From Anaerolineae bacterium (lineage in GTDB: Bacteria; Chloroflexota; Anaerolineae; Anaerolineales; Villigracilaceae): a stretch of 64,000 nucleotides of DNA. This document shows positions 36,887 to 45,864 of this stretch, one piece after another (the first letter of the stretch is position 1; every line of letters starts with the position of its first letter). Below the pieces are notes generated by a model. The model ran no database searches and was not told the origin of the DNA. It was given only the letters and a program-made list of their open reading frames with translations. The DNA lies in assembly GCA_018648685.1 (NCBI GenBank), contig JABGQT010000134.1, positions 1 to 64,000 on the forward strand, written 5' to 3'. A program made the translations under genes and the position numbers.

Positions 36887-37171
36887 AAGTGATTTACCAG
36901 TCTTTATGGTGGTTATAATTTCTTTGTTTTGCGGACGAAATTATATCATGAGGGAGTAACAAGTGAGGAGTGATGCGTGAGCGTTTTATCGATAAAGGGA
37001 AAGAGAAAAAGAAGAATCAAAAAAGCAAAAACTTTCTGGAATGAATATCTCAGGAGGCTTTTTTGTCCGCTTTTGGTAATTCTAAAGGTTTGTGGGGTAA
37101 AGCATGAAGTACAATTGTGGATAGTTGATCGATACAAAAATATTGATTTTATAATGAAGGATGGATAAAAA

Positions 37172-37822
37172 ATGGATATCTTAATATTTCGATATGGTTT
37201 ACCCGGCTTACCTGTATCGCTGGTGCTTTATATACTATTTACATCAGTAGATATAGATTTTGGTTCTGATTTTCTAGGTGTTCCAATAGTAATTTCCTTG
37301 GCCTTGATATTGGGTTATTATATTCATCAAATCTGGTTCCTTCATTTTGAAAAATCATCAAAGAGTTATGCGCATAAAGATCGAAAGGTTCTTGATGAAA
37401 TAAAAGACAAAATTAAAGACGATGATAAATATAAGATGTTTTTTTATGATGGAGATCCTTATCATATTTGGGATACAATGCTCTACTCAGATCTTATCCC
37501 TAAGGGCATCCGAGATAAGGATAGGGGGATGTGGCATTCATATCACGCTAATTACAGTAATGCCATTGGTCTTATGTTTGGAGCATTTGCATCTCTTGCC
37601 TATCTAATTGTCCAATTAGTTATAGTTAGAAACCAACAATTTGGTTCGCTCGAATCAATTTTATTAATCTGTTTCATTTTTTTTTCCATATTCTCTTATT
37701 ATCTTTCAAAAAAAGCAGAAATTACTCGCTATCTTGTTGAAGGATTAGAAGTGTATTGGGTGAAATTGTATTTCAAGCAATATATTTCCGAATTAGTTAA
37801 ACAAGACGAGAAATTTACTTAG
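37172..37822 (+). CDS. Membrane protein of unknown function
   Basis: 216 residues that I cannot assign. Hydrophobic segments lie at about residues 10-26, 36-54, 128-150 and 157-177. A soluble loop between helices 2 and 3 (about 58-127) is charged and carries YKMFFYDGDPYHIWDTMLYSDLIPKG and RDKDRGMWHSYHANYSNAIG. The start has AAGGATGG eight bases upstream. The gene and the following epimerase are markedly AT-rich compared with argS and the cyclase gene, which hints at recent acquisition. It lies 24 bases before the epimerase gene, probably one operon. Confidence 0.72.
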   Translation: MDILIFRYGLPGLPVSLVLYILFTSVDIDFGSDFLGVPIVISLALILGYYIHQIWFLHFEKSSKSYAHKDRKVLDEIKDKIKDDDKYKMFFYDGDPYHIWDTMLYSDLIPKGIRDKDRGMWHSYHANYSNAIGLMFGAFASLAYLIVQLVIVRNQQFGSLESILLICFIFFSIFSYYLSKKAEITRYLVEGLEVYWVKLYFKQYISELVKQDEKFT

Positions 37823-37846
37823 TAAAATTGAACAGTGGAGTTTACT

Positions 37847-38851
37847 ATGGCGAATATTATAGTTACTGGTGGAGCTGGTTTTATAGGAAGTCATCTCGTT
37901 TCAGAACTTATCAAAAACCAACACAAGGTTACTGTTATAGATGATTTGTCGACCGGCAAACGGCAAAATTTACCAGACAACGTGAATTTTATCCATGCTT
38001 CTTTAGAGAACATTGAATCTGGGATATTTAAGGGAATTGATATTGTTTATCACTTAGCATCCATAGCTGGAGAGTCTGTTAGTCTATTTGCGCCAGATGC
38101 CTGTTATAAGCGTAATGTTATTAGTGGCTATAATGTTTTAATGCACTCTCTTAAATTTGGAGTTCGAAGAATTGTTTTTTCATCAAGTATGGCCGTTTAT
38201 GGAAACAAGAGAAAGGCTCCTTTTAAAGAAAAACATATTCCCAATCCAACTGATCCATATGGATTATCAAAATATGAAATGGAGAAACTGCTTGACATCT
38301 ATGGAGGTCATACAGGTTTAGAATGGGTTAGCTTGCGCTTGCATAACGTTTATGGGCCAAGGATAAATCTAAATGATCCCTATAGGGGAGTGGTAGGGAT
38401 TTTTATTAATTTACTTTTGCATGAAAAGGCACCTGTTTTATATGGGGGTGACAACCACGTGAGAGCTTTTACTTACATTGATGATGTAATCCCTTACTTA
38501 GTTCAGTCAGGTTTTGAAGATAAATATAACGAGAAAATATTAAATATTGGCTCTGATGAGAAGACAAAATTGGTTAATTTAGCTTATTTACTTATCAAAA
38601 TGACCGATTTTAGGGGGGAGCCTATTTTTTATCCAGAACGTCCAGGAGAGAAGGCTATAGCATATTCATCCCATAGCCAAGCGAAGTCATTGTTAGGATT
38701 TTCTGCCAAAACACCTCTACGTTATGGTTTGGAGAAAACTCTGGACTGGGCAAAAAAACAACAAATTCCCGAGTTCAATTACTCTCTAATGAGAACAGAA
38801 TTTGAGTTAGAAAACATTATGCCTAAAACCTGGAAAGAGAAATTACTATAG
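37847..38851 (+). CDS. NAD-dependent nucleotide-sugar epimerase/dehydratase
   Basis: 334 residues of the extended short-chain dehydrogenase family. The NAD loop is TGGAGFIGSHL (GxxGxxG at 8-14), followed by IDDLSTGKRQNLP as in UDP-glucose 4-epimerases. The active site is S113-S114 (FSSSMAVYG) and Y138-x3-K142 (YGLSKYEMEK). The RLHNVYGPRINLNDPY segment matches UDP-hexose epimerases. It probably makes a sugar nucleotide for surface glycans. The frame reaches a GTG at 37835, but the ATG at 37847 gives the standard N-terminus with GTGGAG upstream. AT-rich. Confidence 0.88.
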   Translation: MANIIVTGGAGFIGSHLVSELIKNQHKVTVIDDLSTGKRQNLPDNVNFIHASLENIESGIFKGIDIVYHLASIAGESVSLFAPDACYKRNVISGYNVLMHSLKFGVRRIVFSSSMAVYGNKRKAPFKEKHIPNPTDPYGLSKYEMEKLLDIYGGHTGLEWVSLRLHNVYGPRINLNDPYRGVVGIFINLLLHEKAPVLYGGDNHVRAFTYIDDVIPYLVQSGFEDKYNEKILNIGSDEKTKLVNLAYLLIKMTDFRGEPIFYPERPGEKAIAYSSHSQAKSLLGFSAKTPLRYGLEKTLDWAKKQQIPEFNYSLMRTEFELENIMPKTWKEKLL

Positions 38852-38977
38852 TTTTTTCTATCATTTAGACCACCAGTGCATTCTTGGATAAAAATAACAA
38901 TGGCATATCAAATCTAATTACTTTCTCTTTTGATTTTATCTCCCATCTAAATAATCTTTGAATATCGGTTTCTTCAT

Positions 38978-39008
38978 TTAAAAAAAGCCTCCGCAAGGAG
39001 GTCTTTTC
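38978..39008 (-). terminator. Terminator after the cyclase-family gene
   Basis: On the minus strand ACCTCC, TTGC, GGAGGC form a tight hairpin followed by seven T. It lies 11 bases after the cyclase gene stop. Confidence 0.85.
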
Positions 39009-39018
39009 ATCTCACTTC

Positions 39019-39714
39019 TCACAAATCAAAAACTGCCACGGCCCGCACGGGCGAGCCTGTCCCGCCGCGAATTTTGAGCGGCAGTGCGATAAAACGAAAA
39101 CGTCCGCGTCCGAGCAGTTGATATAGATTGATCATATTCTCGTAATGGGTGAATCCCAGCTCCCCGCAGATATGGTGAACTTCTTTGTTTGAGATTTTGC
39201 GCACGCCAGGGTTCATCGTCTCCACGCCAAAGGCAGAAATCTTCTGCTCACCGAGCCAGCGTACGGCTGATGCGCTGATGCCGGGACCATTTCCCCAATT
39301 CTCTGTGCCAAAGGCACGCCGATAATGATCGGTGTAAAGCAAAACAGTATCTCCTGCTTTGATTTTTAAATTTGCTTTGGCGAGGGCTTTTTCAAGGTCA
39401 ACTATTTCGATCAATTCCCCAAAAGCTTTATCGGAGAGATCAAGGCAAAACCCTTCTGTGTAGAACATTTCCAGCGGCATCGTGTCGATAGATTGTTCAC
39501 GATATTCAGGCGCCATGTGGTTGAGCGCATCCACGTGCGTGCCGGTATGTTCGCCAAGTTCAAGTTTATTGACAGAAGGAGTTTCTATAGCGCTATCGGT
39601 GATTCCATCCCATTCTTCGTGGGAGATATGCATCGTGATCTTTACTTCTGGTAAACGAGAGAAAACGGGCATCCCGCTGTAGATTTCCTGGCTCAAGTCG
39701 ATTATTTCTGTCAT
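39019..39714 (-). CDS. Cyclase-family metal hydrolase (kynurenine formamidase-like)
   Basis: 231 residues of the Cyclase family (PF04199 type), which includes kynurenine formamidase and isatin hydrolase. The metal-binding signature is HTGTHVDALNH (H56, H60, D62, H66). Later segments are AGDTVLLYTDHYRRAFG, SASAVRWLGEQKISAFGVETMNPG and ALPLKIRGGTGSPVRAVAVFD. It should hydrolyse an amide or cyclic substrate in the cytoplasm using Mn or Zn. No tryptophan-catabolism genes are adjacent. It lies 13 bases after the LysE-type exporter, so the pair may share an mRNA. Confidence 0.85.
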   Translation of the reverse strand: MTEIIDLSQEIYSGMPVFSRLPEVKITMHISHEEWDGITDSAIETPSVNKLELGEHTGTHVDALNHMAPEYREQSIDTMPLEMFYTEGFCLDLSDKAFGELIEIVDLEKALAKANLKIKAGDTVLLYTDHYRRAFGTENWGNGPGISASAVRWLGEQKISAFGVETMNPGVRKISNKEVHHICGELGFTHYENMINLYQLLGRGRFRFIALPLKIRGGTGSPVRAVAVFDL

Positions 39715-39727
39715 TTTTTACCTTTTA

Positions 39728-40372
39728 TCATCCCGCACTCGGACTCTCTGTTAACGCCAGTCGCACTGCCAAAGCAATCAGCACAGTGCCTAAAACACGA
39801 TCAAGCCAAATCGAAAATTTACGATTTTTGAGGAAAAAGGTCGTCGTTTGAGAAGCGGTTAGGACAATAGCAAACTCAATCACGATTGCGGTCAAATTAA
39901 CAAGAAAGCCCAGCCCTATAAGTTGAAGGGAAGTATTTCCCATCTCAGGACGAATGAATTGTGGCAAAAAAGCCATAAAAAAAATCGCTACTTTAGGGTT
40001 GAGCACATCTATTAGAACACCTTGTCTAAAAGCCTGGCCCGGAGTAGATTCTTTATTTTTTTTGTCAGGAGCATCAAAGGTTGTGCCTTTTGATCTTAAT
40101 GACTTTATCCCTAAATAAATCAGATAGACTACCCCAAAATATTTAACAATACCGAATGCAATCGCAGATGTAGCAAGGATGGCAGAAAGTCCCAGCGCGG
40201 CGGCAAAGACATGCACCAAAGCACCACTGCTCACACCCAAAGAAGATGCAAATCCGATTTTACGACCTTGCGCGATGGTTTTGGAGATGATGTATATCAA
40301 ATCTGGGCCAGGCGCGATGCTAATTGCAATTGCAGCAGACAAAAATAGTAGCCAATAAGATGAAGATTCCAT
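39728..40372 (-). CDS. LysE/RhtB-family amino acid exporter
   Basis: 214 residues with about six helices. The family signature is seen near the N-terminus: SAAIAISIAPGPDLIYIISKTIAQGRKIGFASSLGVSSGALVHVFAAALG. Later ALIVFG-like segments and QAFRQGVLIDVLNPKVAIFFMAFLPQFI are typical of RhtB. It exports amino acids or similar small amines. The frame is open to 40489, but the ATG at 40372 with AAAGGA nine bases before gives the normal start. The upstream part of that frame overlaps the palindromic element. Confidence 0.9.
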   Translation of the reverse strand: MESSSYWLLFLSAAIAISIAPGPDLIYIISKTIAQGRKIGFASSLGVSSGALVHVFAAALGLSAILATSAIAFGIVKYFGVVYLIYLGIKSLRSKGTTFDAPDKKNKESTPGQAFRQGVLIDVLNPKVAIFFMAFLPQFIRPEMGNTSLQLIGLGFLVNLTAIVIEFAIVLTASQTTTFFLKNRKFSIWLDRVLGTVLIALAVRLALTESPSAG

Positions 40373-40445
40373 AGTCGATTCCTTTGCGATATGAGTAACA
40401 CACAATCCCTGACGAGATTGTATCACCCGCTTGGTAAGCCTTAAG

Positions 40446-40538
40446 AGAGTGCGTCGCACCAACTCCGACAAAAAGATGCTAATCGACAAGCCTTTTGCCC
40501 ATCAGGCAGATTCTCATCGTTTTGGTGCGACGCACTCT
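40446..40538. repeat. Palindrome-ended dispersed element, copy B
   Basis: About 93 bases with perfect 17-base inverted ends: AGAGTGCGTCGCACCAA (40446-40462) and TTGGTGCGACGCACTCT (40522-40538). The interior has TTGCCCATCA and CATCGTTTT in the same order and distance as the copy at 6433-6527. The two copies share the outer CGCACCAACTC and GTGCRACGCACT parts. The element fills part of the 303-base spacer between the divergent LysE and molybdenum-hydroxylase genes; the rest holds the hydroxylase promoter and no gene. Confidence 0.82.
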
Positions 40539-40613
40539 AGCCGAGAATTATCCCATTTGACCGACAAGCATTACTTTACTCTTCAACTCAAGAATTCTTA
40601 TAAGAAAACTCTC

Positions 40614-40640
40614 TTGTTTTACGCCCAAATGCTTTATAAT
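40614..40640 (+). promoter_or_regulatory. Probable promoter of the molybdenum hydroxylase gene
   Basis: A perfect TATAAT at 40635-40640 lies 36 bases before the start codon. TTGTTT at 40614-40619 is the best -35, with a short 15-base spacer, so an activator may be needed. No operator was recognised. Confidence 0.5.
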
Positions 40641-40675
40641 AGGTCAGACCTTTCCCCACATAAAAGAGGTACGAA

Positions 40676-43255
40676 ATGAAATTTATACTTAATGGTCAGG
40701 AAAAAGAATTCAACGGCGATCCTGAAATCACTCTACTAACCTACCTGCGTGAGCATGAAAATATCACATCCGTAAAGGATGGCTGCTCTGGGCAGGCATC
40801 TTGCGGAGCCTGCACCGTCGATATTGATGGAAAATCGAAATTATCTTGCATTACTCCCATGAAAAAGATTGGCGAGGCACAGATCACCACGCCCGATGGT
40901 ATCGGCGAATATAGGCGCGAAGTTTTTGCCAATGCCTTTGCAGAAAAAGGCGGCGTTCAATGCGGATTTTGTACGCCCGGCATTGTTATGCGTGCCGATA
41001 CCCTCATCAAGAAAAACCCAACGCCTTCAGAAGACCAGATCAAGCAGGCACTCACCCCGCATATTTGTCGCTGCACAGGCTACACGAAGGTTGTTGACGC
41101 AATCGGCTATGCAGCAGAAGCCATTCGGGATGAGAAAGAGATTCCCGTGCCAACCAGCGACGGAAAATTGGGATCACGACATCCCAAATATCAGGCGCAG
41201 GATTTGGTACTCGGTGAGCATAAATATACGGATGACCTCCGCTTCGAGGGGATGGTACACGGCGCTCTGAAATTTAGCGAATACCCCCGTGCCAAAATAC
41301 TGGATATCGACACCCGAGAAGCTGAGGCTGTGGCAGGCGTGCTGCGCATCTTCACCGCCGACGATGTGCCGGGTGAGCGTACTATCGGCTTAATATCACA
41401 AGATTGGCCGCTGATGCTAAAGAAGGGTGAAATCACCCGCTATCTTGGGGATGTGATCGCAAGCGTAGTTGCCGAAAGCGAGGCAATTGCCCGTGATGCA
41501 ATGAGCAAGATAAAGGTCACGTACGAAGCGCTGGAAGTTGTCAGCGATATGCACGCGGCAATGAGACCAGAATCCCCGAAAGTGCATGAGGGCGGCAATA
41601 TCCTATCCCACCCCGTTTTTGTGCGTGGCGATATGGAAAGTGCAAGAAAAAATTCTGCCTTCATCTCAAAGGGTGTTTACGAAACACAGCGCATCGAGCA
41701 CGCATTCATGGAAGTCGAAACAGCAGTAGCGATGCCCGACGGCGAGGGCGTAAAAGTTTATTCGCAAAGTCAGGGAATTTATGAAGACCAAATCCAGATC
41801 GCAAAATTGCTCGGATTGACAAAAGAGCAAGTGCGCGTGATTTTAGTGCCTAACGGCGGCGGATTTGGCGGCAAAGAAGACCTGACCGTGCAAGGACACG
41901 CCGCGCTGATGGCGAAATTGCTCGGCTTGCCTGTCAAAGTACACCTGACAAGAGATGAATCAATTATCATGCACCCGAAACGGCATCCGGTTTGGATGAA
42001 TTACGAATTGGGCTGTGATAAAGAGGGGCTGCTGACCTTTATCAAGGCGCGTTTTGTAGGCGACACAGGCGCTTATGCTTCAGTTGGGGCAAAAGTGCTT
42101 ACCCGTATCGCCAGCCACGCGGCTGCGGCATATGATGTCCCCGCGACTGATATTGAAGCCTTTGCAGTTTATACGAATAATTTGCCCTGCGGCGCAATGC
42201 GTGGGTTTGGTGTCAACCAAGCCACATTTGGGATGGAAAGCTCAATTGACGATCTCTGCGAACAAGGTGGTTTCGACCGATGGCAGTTCCGCTACGATAA
42301 TGCGCTTGAAGACGGCTCGATGACCACGACAGGTCAGGTTTTGCTGGGCGGCGTAGGCGTCAAACGTGCCCTTGAAGCGATCAAAGGTGAATATGAAAAG
42401 ACAAAACACGCCGGCTTGGCTTGCGGATTGAAAAATACCGGCATTGGCAATGGCATGCCCGATGAATCATCGGCGTTAGTAACGATTGTTGCACCAGACA
42501 AAGTTGTGATCGACCATGGTTGGACAGAAATGGGGCAAGGCGTAAATACCATTGCAGCTCAATTGGTCTGTAACGAAACAGGTATTCACCCCGACTTGAT
42601 CGAAGTACGCGTAGATACGATTTCTGACCAAAATGCGGGCATGACAACCGCTTCTCGCGCAACATCCCTGCTTGGAAACGCACTTTTGGATGCTTGCAAA
42701 AAACTCAGCACCGACCTAGAAAATAATACCCTTGCTGATTTGGTAGGCAACGAATATTTTGGTGAATGGATCGTAGATTTTACGACCAAACCTGAGATAA
42801 CAGATAACCCCATTACCCATTATTCCTACAGCTATGCAGCACAACTCGTTTCCATTGACGATGACGGTCAAATAGACAAAGTGACCGCCGCCCACGATGC
42901 GGGTAAGATTTATAACCCGATGCTCTTTGAAGGGCAAGTTGAGGGTGCTGTCCACATGGGGATCGGCTATGCAGTTAGCGAAGACTTACCGATGGAAAAC
43001 GGTGTTCCGCTCAGCACGAATTTGCGAAAAATGGGTATTTTACGTGCAAAAGAAATGCCCCCCGTTGAAGTGATCGGTGTTGAAGTACCAGACCCCTTAG
43101 GCCCTTATGGTGCCAAAGGCGTTGGTGAGATTGGATTAGTTCCCACAGCCGCTGCAGTCGCAAATGCACTCTATCAATTTGATGGGGAGCGCAGAACGAA
43201 GTTCCCGATGAAGTTGGCGAAAAAGAAGAAAAAGCCAAATTTGATTAAGCTATAA
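40676..43255 (+). CDS. Molybdenum hydroxylase, selenium-dependent xanthine dehydrogenase type
   Basis: 859 residues with iron-sulfur and molybdopterin domains in one chain and no FAD domain. The first 2Fe-2S site is C37, C43, C46, C58 (GCSGQASCGACTV); the second is C96, C99, C131, C133 (CGFCTPG, CRCTGY). The Mo domain (about 165-859) has GGGFGGKED (about 393-402) and the active-site Glu in GAKGVGEIGL (about 812-820). The fused two-domain layout and the CSGQASCGAC pattern resemble the family represented by the Enterococcus faecalis enzyme, whose activity depends on SelD, Se and Mo. It likely hydroxylates hypoxanthine or xanthine; an aldehyde substrate is the alternative. It is separate from, but 12 kb away from, adeC and the ABC importer. 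Confidence 0.85.
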   Translation: MKFILNGQEKEFNGDPEITLLTYLREHENITSVKDGCSGQASCGACTVDIDGKSKLSCITPMKKIGEAQITTPDGIGEYRREVFANAFAEKGGVQCGFCTPGIVMRADTLIKKNPTPSEDQIKQALTPHICRCTGYTKVVDAIGYAAEAIRDEKEIPVPTSDGKLGSRHPKYQAQDLVLGEHKYTDDLRFEGMVHGALKFSEYPRAKILDIDTREAEAVAGVLRIFTADDVPGERTIGLISQDWPLMLKKGEITRYLGDVIASVVAESEAIARDAMSKIKVTYEALEVVSDMHAAMRPESPKVHEGGNILSHPVFVRGDMESARKNSAFISKGVYETQRIEHAFMEVETAVAMPDGEGVKVYSQSQGIYEDQIQIAKLLGLTKEQVRVILVPNGGGFGGKEDLTVQGHAALMAKLLGLPVKVHLTRDESIIMHPKRHPVWMNYELGCDKEGLLTFIKARFVGDTGAYASVGAKVLTRIASHAAAAYDVPATDIEAFAVYTNNLPCGAMRGFGVNQATFGMESSIDDLCEQGGFDRWQFRYDNALEDGSMTTTGQVLLGGVGVKRALEAIKGEYEKTKHAGLACGLKNTGIGNGMPDESSALVTIVAPDKVVIDHGWTEMGQGVNTIAAQLVCNETGIHPDLIEVRVDTISDQNAGMTTASRATSLLGNALLDACKKLSTDLENNTLADLVGNEYFGEWIVDFTTKPEITDNPITHYSYSYAAQLVSIDDDGQIDKVTAAHDAGKIYNPMLFEGQVEGAVHMGIGYAVSEDLPMENGVPLSTNLRKMGILRAKEMPPVEVIGVEVPDPLGPYGAKGVGEIGLVPTAAAVANALYQFDGERRTKFPMKLAKKKKKPNLIKL

Positions 43256-43260
43256 GCGAA

Positions 43261-43296
43261 AGAGCGTGGATGAAATTTCATCCACGCTCTTTTTTA
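43261..43296 (+). terminator. Terminator of the molybdenum hydroxylase gene
   Basis: AGAGCGTGGATGAAA and TTTCATCCACGCTCT form a perfect 15-base inverted repeat followed by six T in TTTTTATT-like sequence. It begins six bases after the stop. Confidence 0.92.
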
Positions 43297-43329
43297 TTCT
43301 ACAACTTTCAAGAAAGTTTTGGCAAAGAA

Positions 43330-44478
43330 TTATTCTTGCTCCGTATCTTCCTCTGCTACCTTCTCTTTCTCTTCTTCCTTCTGCGCTTCCCACGCTTCCA
43401 ACAAATCTTCGCGTAATTCTGGTTCTGTACCCATGATCCCCGCTCTGAGATAACGCCCGATCACGAGCGTAGAGGCAATTACGGGAATGATCACAATTGC
43501 GCTCAAAATGCCCTGAAGGAGCACAGCCACGATAATGGCAATAAAGACCAAGCCTTCATGCAAGTGAACACTACGCCCCATCAGACGTGGACGTAACCAG
43601 ATATTTTTCAGGTTAATGAGCACCATATAGATCACCAGCACCAGCACGCCAAACCAGAAGTTGGAAAGCGGCAAATAAAGTGATCCTTCAAGCAAAGCCA
43701 CCGCAATGGCCACAATTGCTGCGATCAAGGGGCCAAGATCGGGGATGATGGTCAATATACCTGCCAAGATACCAATGATCAATGCTCCGGGTAAGCCGAT
43801 TGCGAGCCAAGCTATGGTAAAAACAACCCCGACAATAAACATCAGTGCGATCTGGCTGAGCAAATAGGCGGCCCAGAGTTCCTTGATCTCTAAAAAGATC
43901 ATGCGAGCTTCACGCCTATATACTTCTGGTGCTTGGCGGATCAGCAACTCCCGCAATTTTCCCCAATCCAGCAAGAGATAATAAACTGTTACAATAATCA
44001 CAAAAAACCAGGCCGCATTACGAGAAGTACTCTCAATAATATGCAGCGCTTGTTCTGGCAAACTCGTTATAACTGCAAGAACGGAGTTTTCCAATTCACC
44101 AAGATAATCGCTCGCATCCAAAACCAAAAAAGTCCCAATGCGAATCGGTTCGCTCAAAAAGAGCAAGGTCTCTTCATATATTCGCACCAGATCATTCGAG
44201 AAAACCTGAATTTGCGCAATCAACTCAGGGACAAAAAGAACAGGAGAAGCCAACACCAAGCCCAAAGAAAGGAAATAAACCAAATTTACAGCCAGCTTAT
44301 GCTTCAATCCAAAGCGGTTCTTCATCAAATTGACAAGCGGCATCATGATATAAGCAAACAATCCGCCAATGATCAAAGGTTGAAACATCGGGCGCGTATA
44401 CCATCCCAAAGTGACAATAAAAATGATTATCAATATTAATGTCAGATAACGTGCTGGCGTACTCCATTTTTCTCTCAT
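43330..44478 (-). CDS. AI-2E-family transporter
   Basis: 382 residues of the AI-2E family (TqsA/YdiK type), with about eight helices in the typical uneven layout: RYLTLILIIIFIVTLGWYTRPMFQPLIIGGLFAYIMMPLVNLM at the start, and GLPGALIIGILAGILTIIPDLGPLIAAIVAIAVALLEG with the conserved PxxGP-like segment in the C-terminal half. Members export autoinducer-2 or exchange Na and protons; the role cannot be fixed here. The tail (about 350-382) is very acidic and basic-mixed, EEEKEKVAEEDTEQE. It starts inside the last 4 bases of the threonine synthase gene. Confidence 0.9.
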   Translation of the reverse strand: MREKWSTPARYLTLILIIIFIVTLGWYTRPMFQPLIIGGLFAYIMMPLVNLMKNRFGLKHKLAVNLVYFLSLGLVLASPVLFVPELIAQIQVFSNDLVRIYEETLLFLSEPIRIGTFLVLDASDYLGELENSVLAVITSLPEQALHIIESTSRNAAWFFVIIVTVYYLLLDWGKLRELLIRQAPEVYRREARMIFLEIKELWAAYLLSQIALMFIVGVVFTIAWLAIGLPGALIIGILAGILTIIPDLGPLIAAIVAIAVALLEGSLYLPLSNFWFGVLVLVIYMVLINLKNIWLRPRLMGRSVHLHEGLVFIAIIVAVLLQGILSAIVIIPVIASTLVIGRYLRAGIMGTEPELREDLLEAWEAQKEEEKEKVAEEDTEQE

Positions 44479-45716
44479 AGATTTTCTTTAACAGCCTCCA
44501 AAGTCGGAGCGATGATGGGCGCTTCGCTGACAGCTTTTAGCGCGGCGTTCACATCCTTGAGACCGCTACCTGTATTCAAAACCAAAACGGGATCATCCCG
44601 ATTCACAACGCCTTTTGAAATTGCTTCCGCTAAACCAGCGTATGCTGTCGCACCGGCAGGTTCCGCAAAAACGCCAACCTGACCAAGTTCCGCTATGGAG
44701 GCAATGATCGCATCATCATTAACTAAAACGTACTGTCCATTTGTCTCGGTAGCAGCACGAAGCGCACGAACGCCATCGCTGGGCATATCTACAGAAATAC
44801 TATCAGCCGAAGTTGTCGCAGAAATGGCTGCGATTTCTTCAGTCCCTGCGTTATACGCGTTTGCAATCGCGGCAGAACCTTCTGCCTGCACACCGATAAT
44901 ACGCGGCATCTGTTTTAGCCAACCTAATTTCTCTAAATCTTTAAAGCCCTTGTGAATACCAGAGATAATATTCCCATCACCTACAGAAACAAAGACGGTC
45001 AAAGGTTTATCATTTTCTCCAAGTGCTTTAAGAGACCATTCCCAAATCTCAAAGGCAGCAGTCTTTTTGCCTTCAACAGTGAAGGGATTATAGCCTGTGT
45101 TGCGGCAATACCAGCCAAATTCGTTCGCAGCTTTGACTGCTAATTCGACAGAATCATCATAAGTGCCGTCCACAAGCATCACTTCTGCGCCAAAAACGAG
45201 TAGTTGGGCAATTTTTGCCACTGGTGCAGTTTTGGGCGCAAAGATGACCGATTTTTGCCCAACGGCGGCAGACATCCCTGCGAGGGCTGCGCCTGCGTTG
45301 CCTGTAGAGGCAGTTACAATCACTTCTGCACCGATCTCTTTGGCACGTGCGACCAAAATGGCACTGGCACGATCCTTGAAAGAGGCAGTGGGGTTAGAGC
45401 TTTCATCTTTGAGCCAAAGATTATCCAACCCTAGTTTTTCTGCCAATTTTGGCAAAGCATAAGTCGGAGTCCACCCAGCGGCATAGAGAGGTGTCTCTTC
45501 CCCTCCGGGATTTGAAACAGGCAGCAAAGGCAAATATCGCCAAAGGGATGTTTCTGTACGACAAGTGATGTCGTCTGGTTGATATTTTTCTTTGATCGCT
45601 TCGTAGTCAAGAAGGACATTCAAGTTTCCGCCGTCTGCAGGGCAAGTATAAGTCACTTCTTCTGGAGCATATTTTTTTCCACAAAGAGAGCATTCGTAGC
45701 CAAGAAATTTATTCAT
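44475..45716 (-). CDS. thrC: Threonine synthase
   Basis: 413 residues, a PLP fold-type II enzyme making threonine from O-phosphohomoserine. An N-terminal zinc-ribbon-like start (YECSLCGKKYAPEEVTYTCPADGG) is typical of the long thrC group. The PLP lysine is in NPTASFKDRASAILVARA, the phosphate loop is TASTGNAGAALAGMSAAVG, and FVSVGDGNIISGIHKGFKDL follows. The later TGSGLKD segment is also usual. The start at 45716 has AAAGGTG six bases before. A diaminopropionate ammonia-lyase (YgeX) would be similar in fold, but the zinc ribbon and SFKDR motif favour threonine synthase. It overlaps the next gene by 4 bases. Confidence 0.92.
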   Translation of the reverse strand: MNKFLGYECSLCGKKYAPEEVTYTCPADGGNLNVLLDYEAIKEKYQPDDITCRTETSLWRYLPLLPVSNPGGEETPLYAAGWTPTYALPKLAEKLGLDNLWLKDESSNPTASFKDRASAILVARAKEIGAEVIVTASTGNAGAALAGMSAAVGQKSVIFAPKTAPVAKIAQLLVFGAEVMLVDGTYDDSVELAVKAANEFGWYCRNTGYNPFTVEGKKTAAFEIWEWSLKALGENDKPLTVFVSVGDGNIISGIHKGFKDLEKLGWLKQMPRIIGVQAEGSAAIANAYNAGTEEIAAISATTSADSISVDMPSDGVRALRAATETNGQYVLVNDDAIIASIAELGQVGVFAEPAGATAYAGLAEAISKGVVNRDDPVLVLNTGSGLKDVNAALKAVSEAPIIAPTLEAVKENL

Positions 45717-45864
45717 TTTTTCACCTTTGGTAGATTGATTATACAAAAGATTTCAGGAGGTATTTTATCATTGCTTTCTCAAGAAGAAAAAGACTTCGGG
45801 ATTCTTAGAACTCCCGAAGTCTACACTTTCACAAAAATGACATCTTATCTTTTTCTTTGCTTGA

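Noticed and set aside
36977-37168. Small 63-codon frame between argS and the membrane protein
   Set aside because: Highly basic start, no ribosome site, ends just before the next gene; coding evidence is too weak.
40676-43255. Selenocysteine-containing enzyme
   Set aside because: The frame has no in-frame UGA; any selenium would be a labile cofactor ligand.
44475-45716. Diaminopropionate ammonia-lyase (YgeX) completing the purine pathway
   Set aside because: The zinc-ribbon-like N-terminus and SFKDRAS lysine motif fit threonine synthase better.
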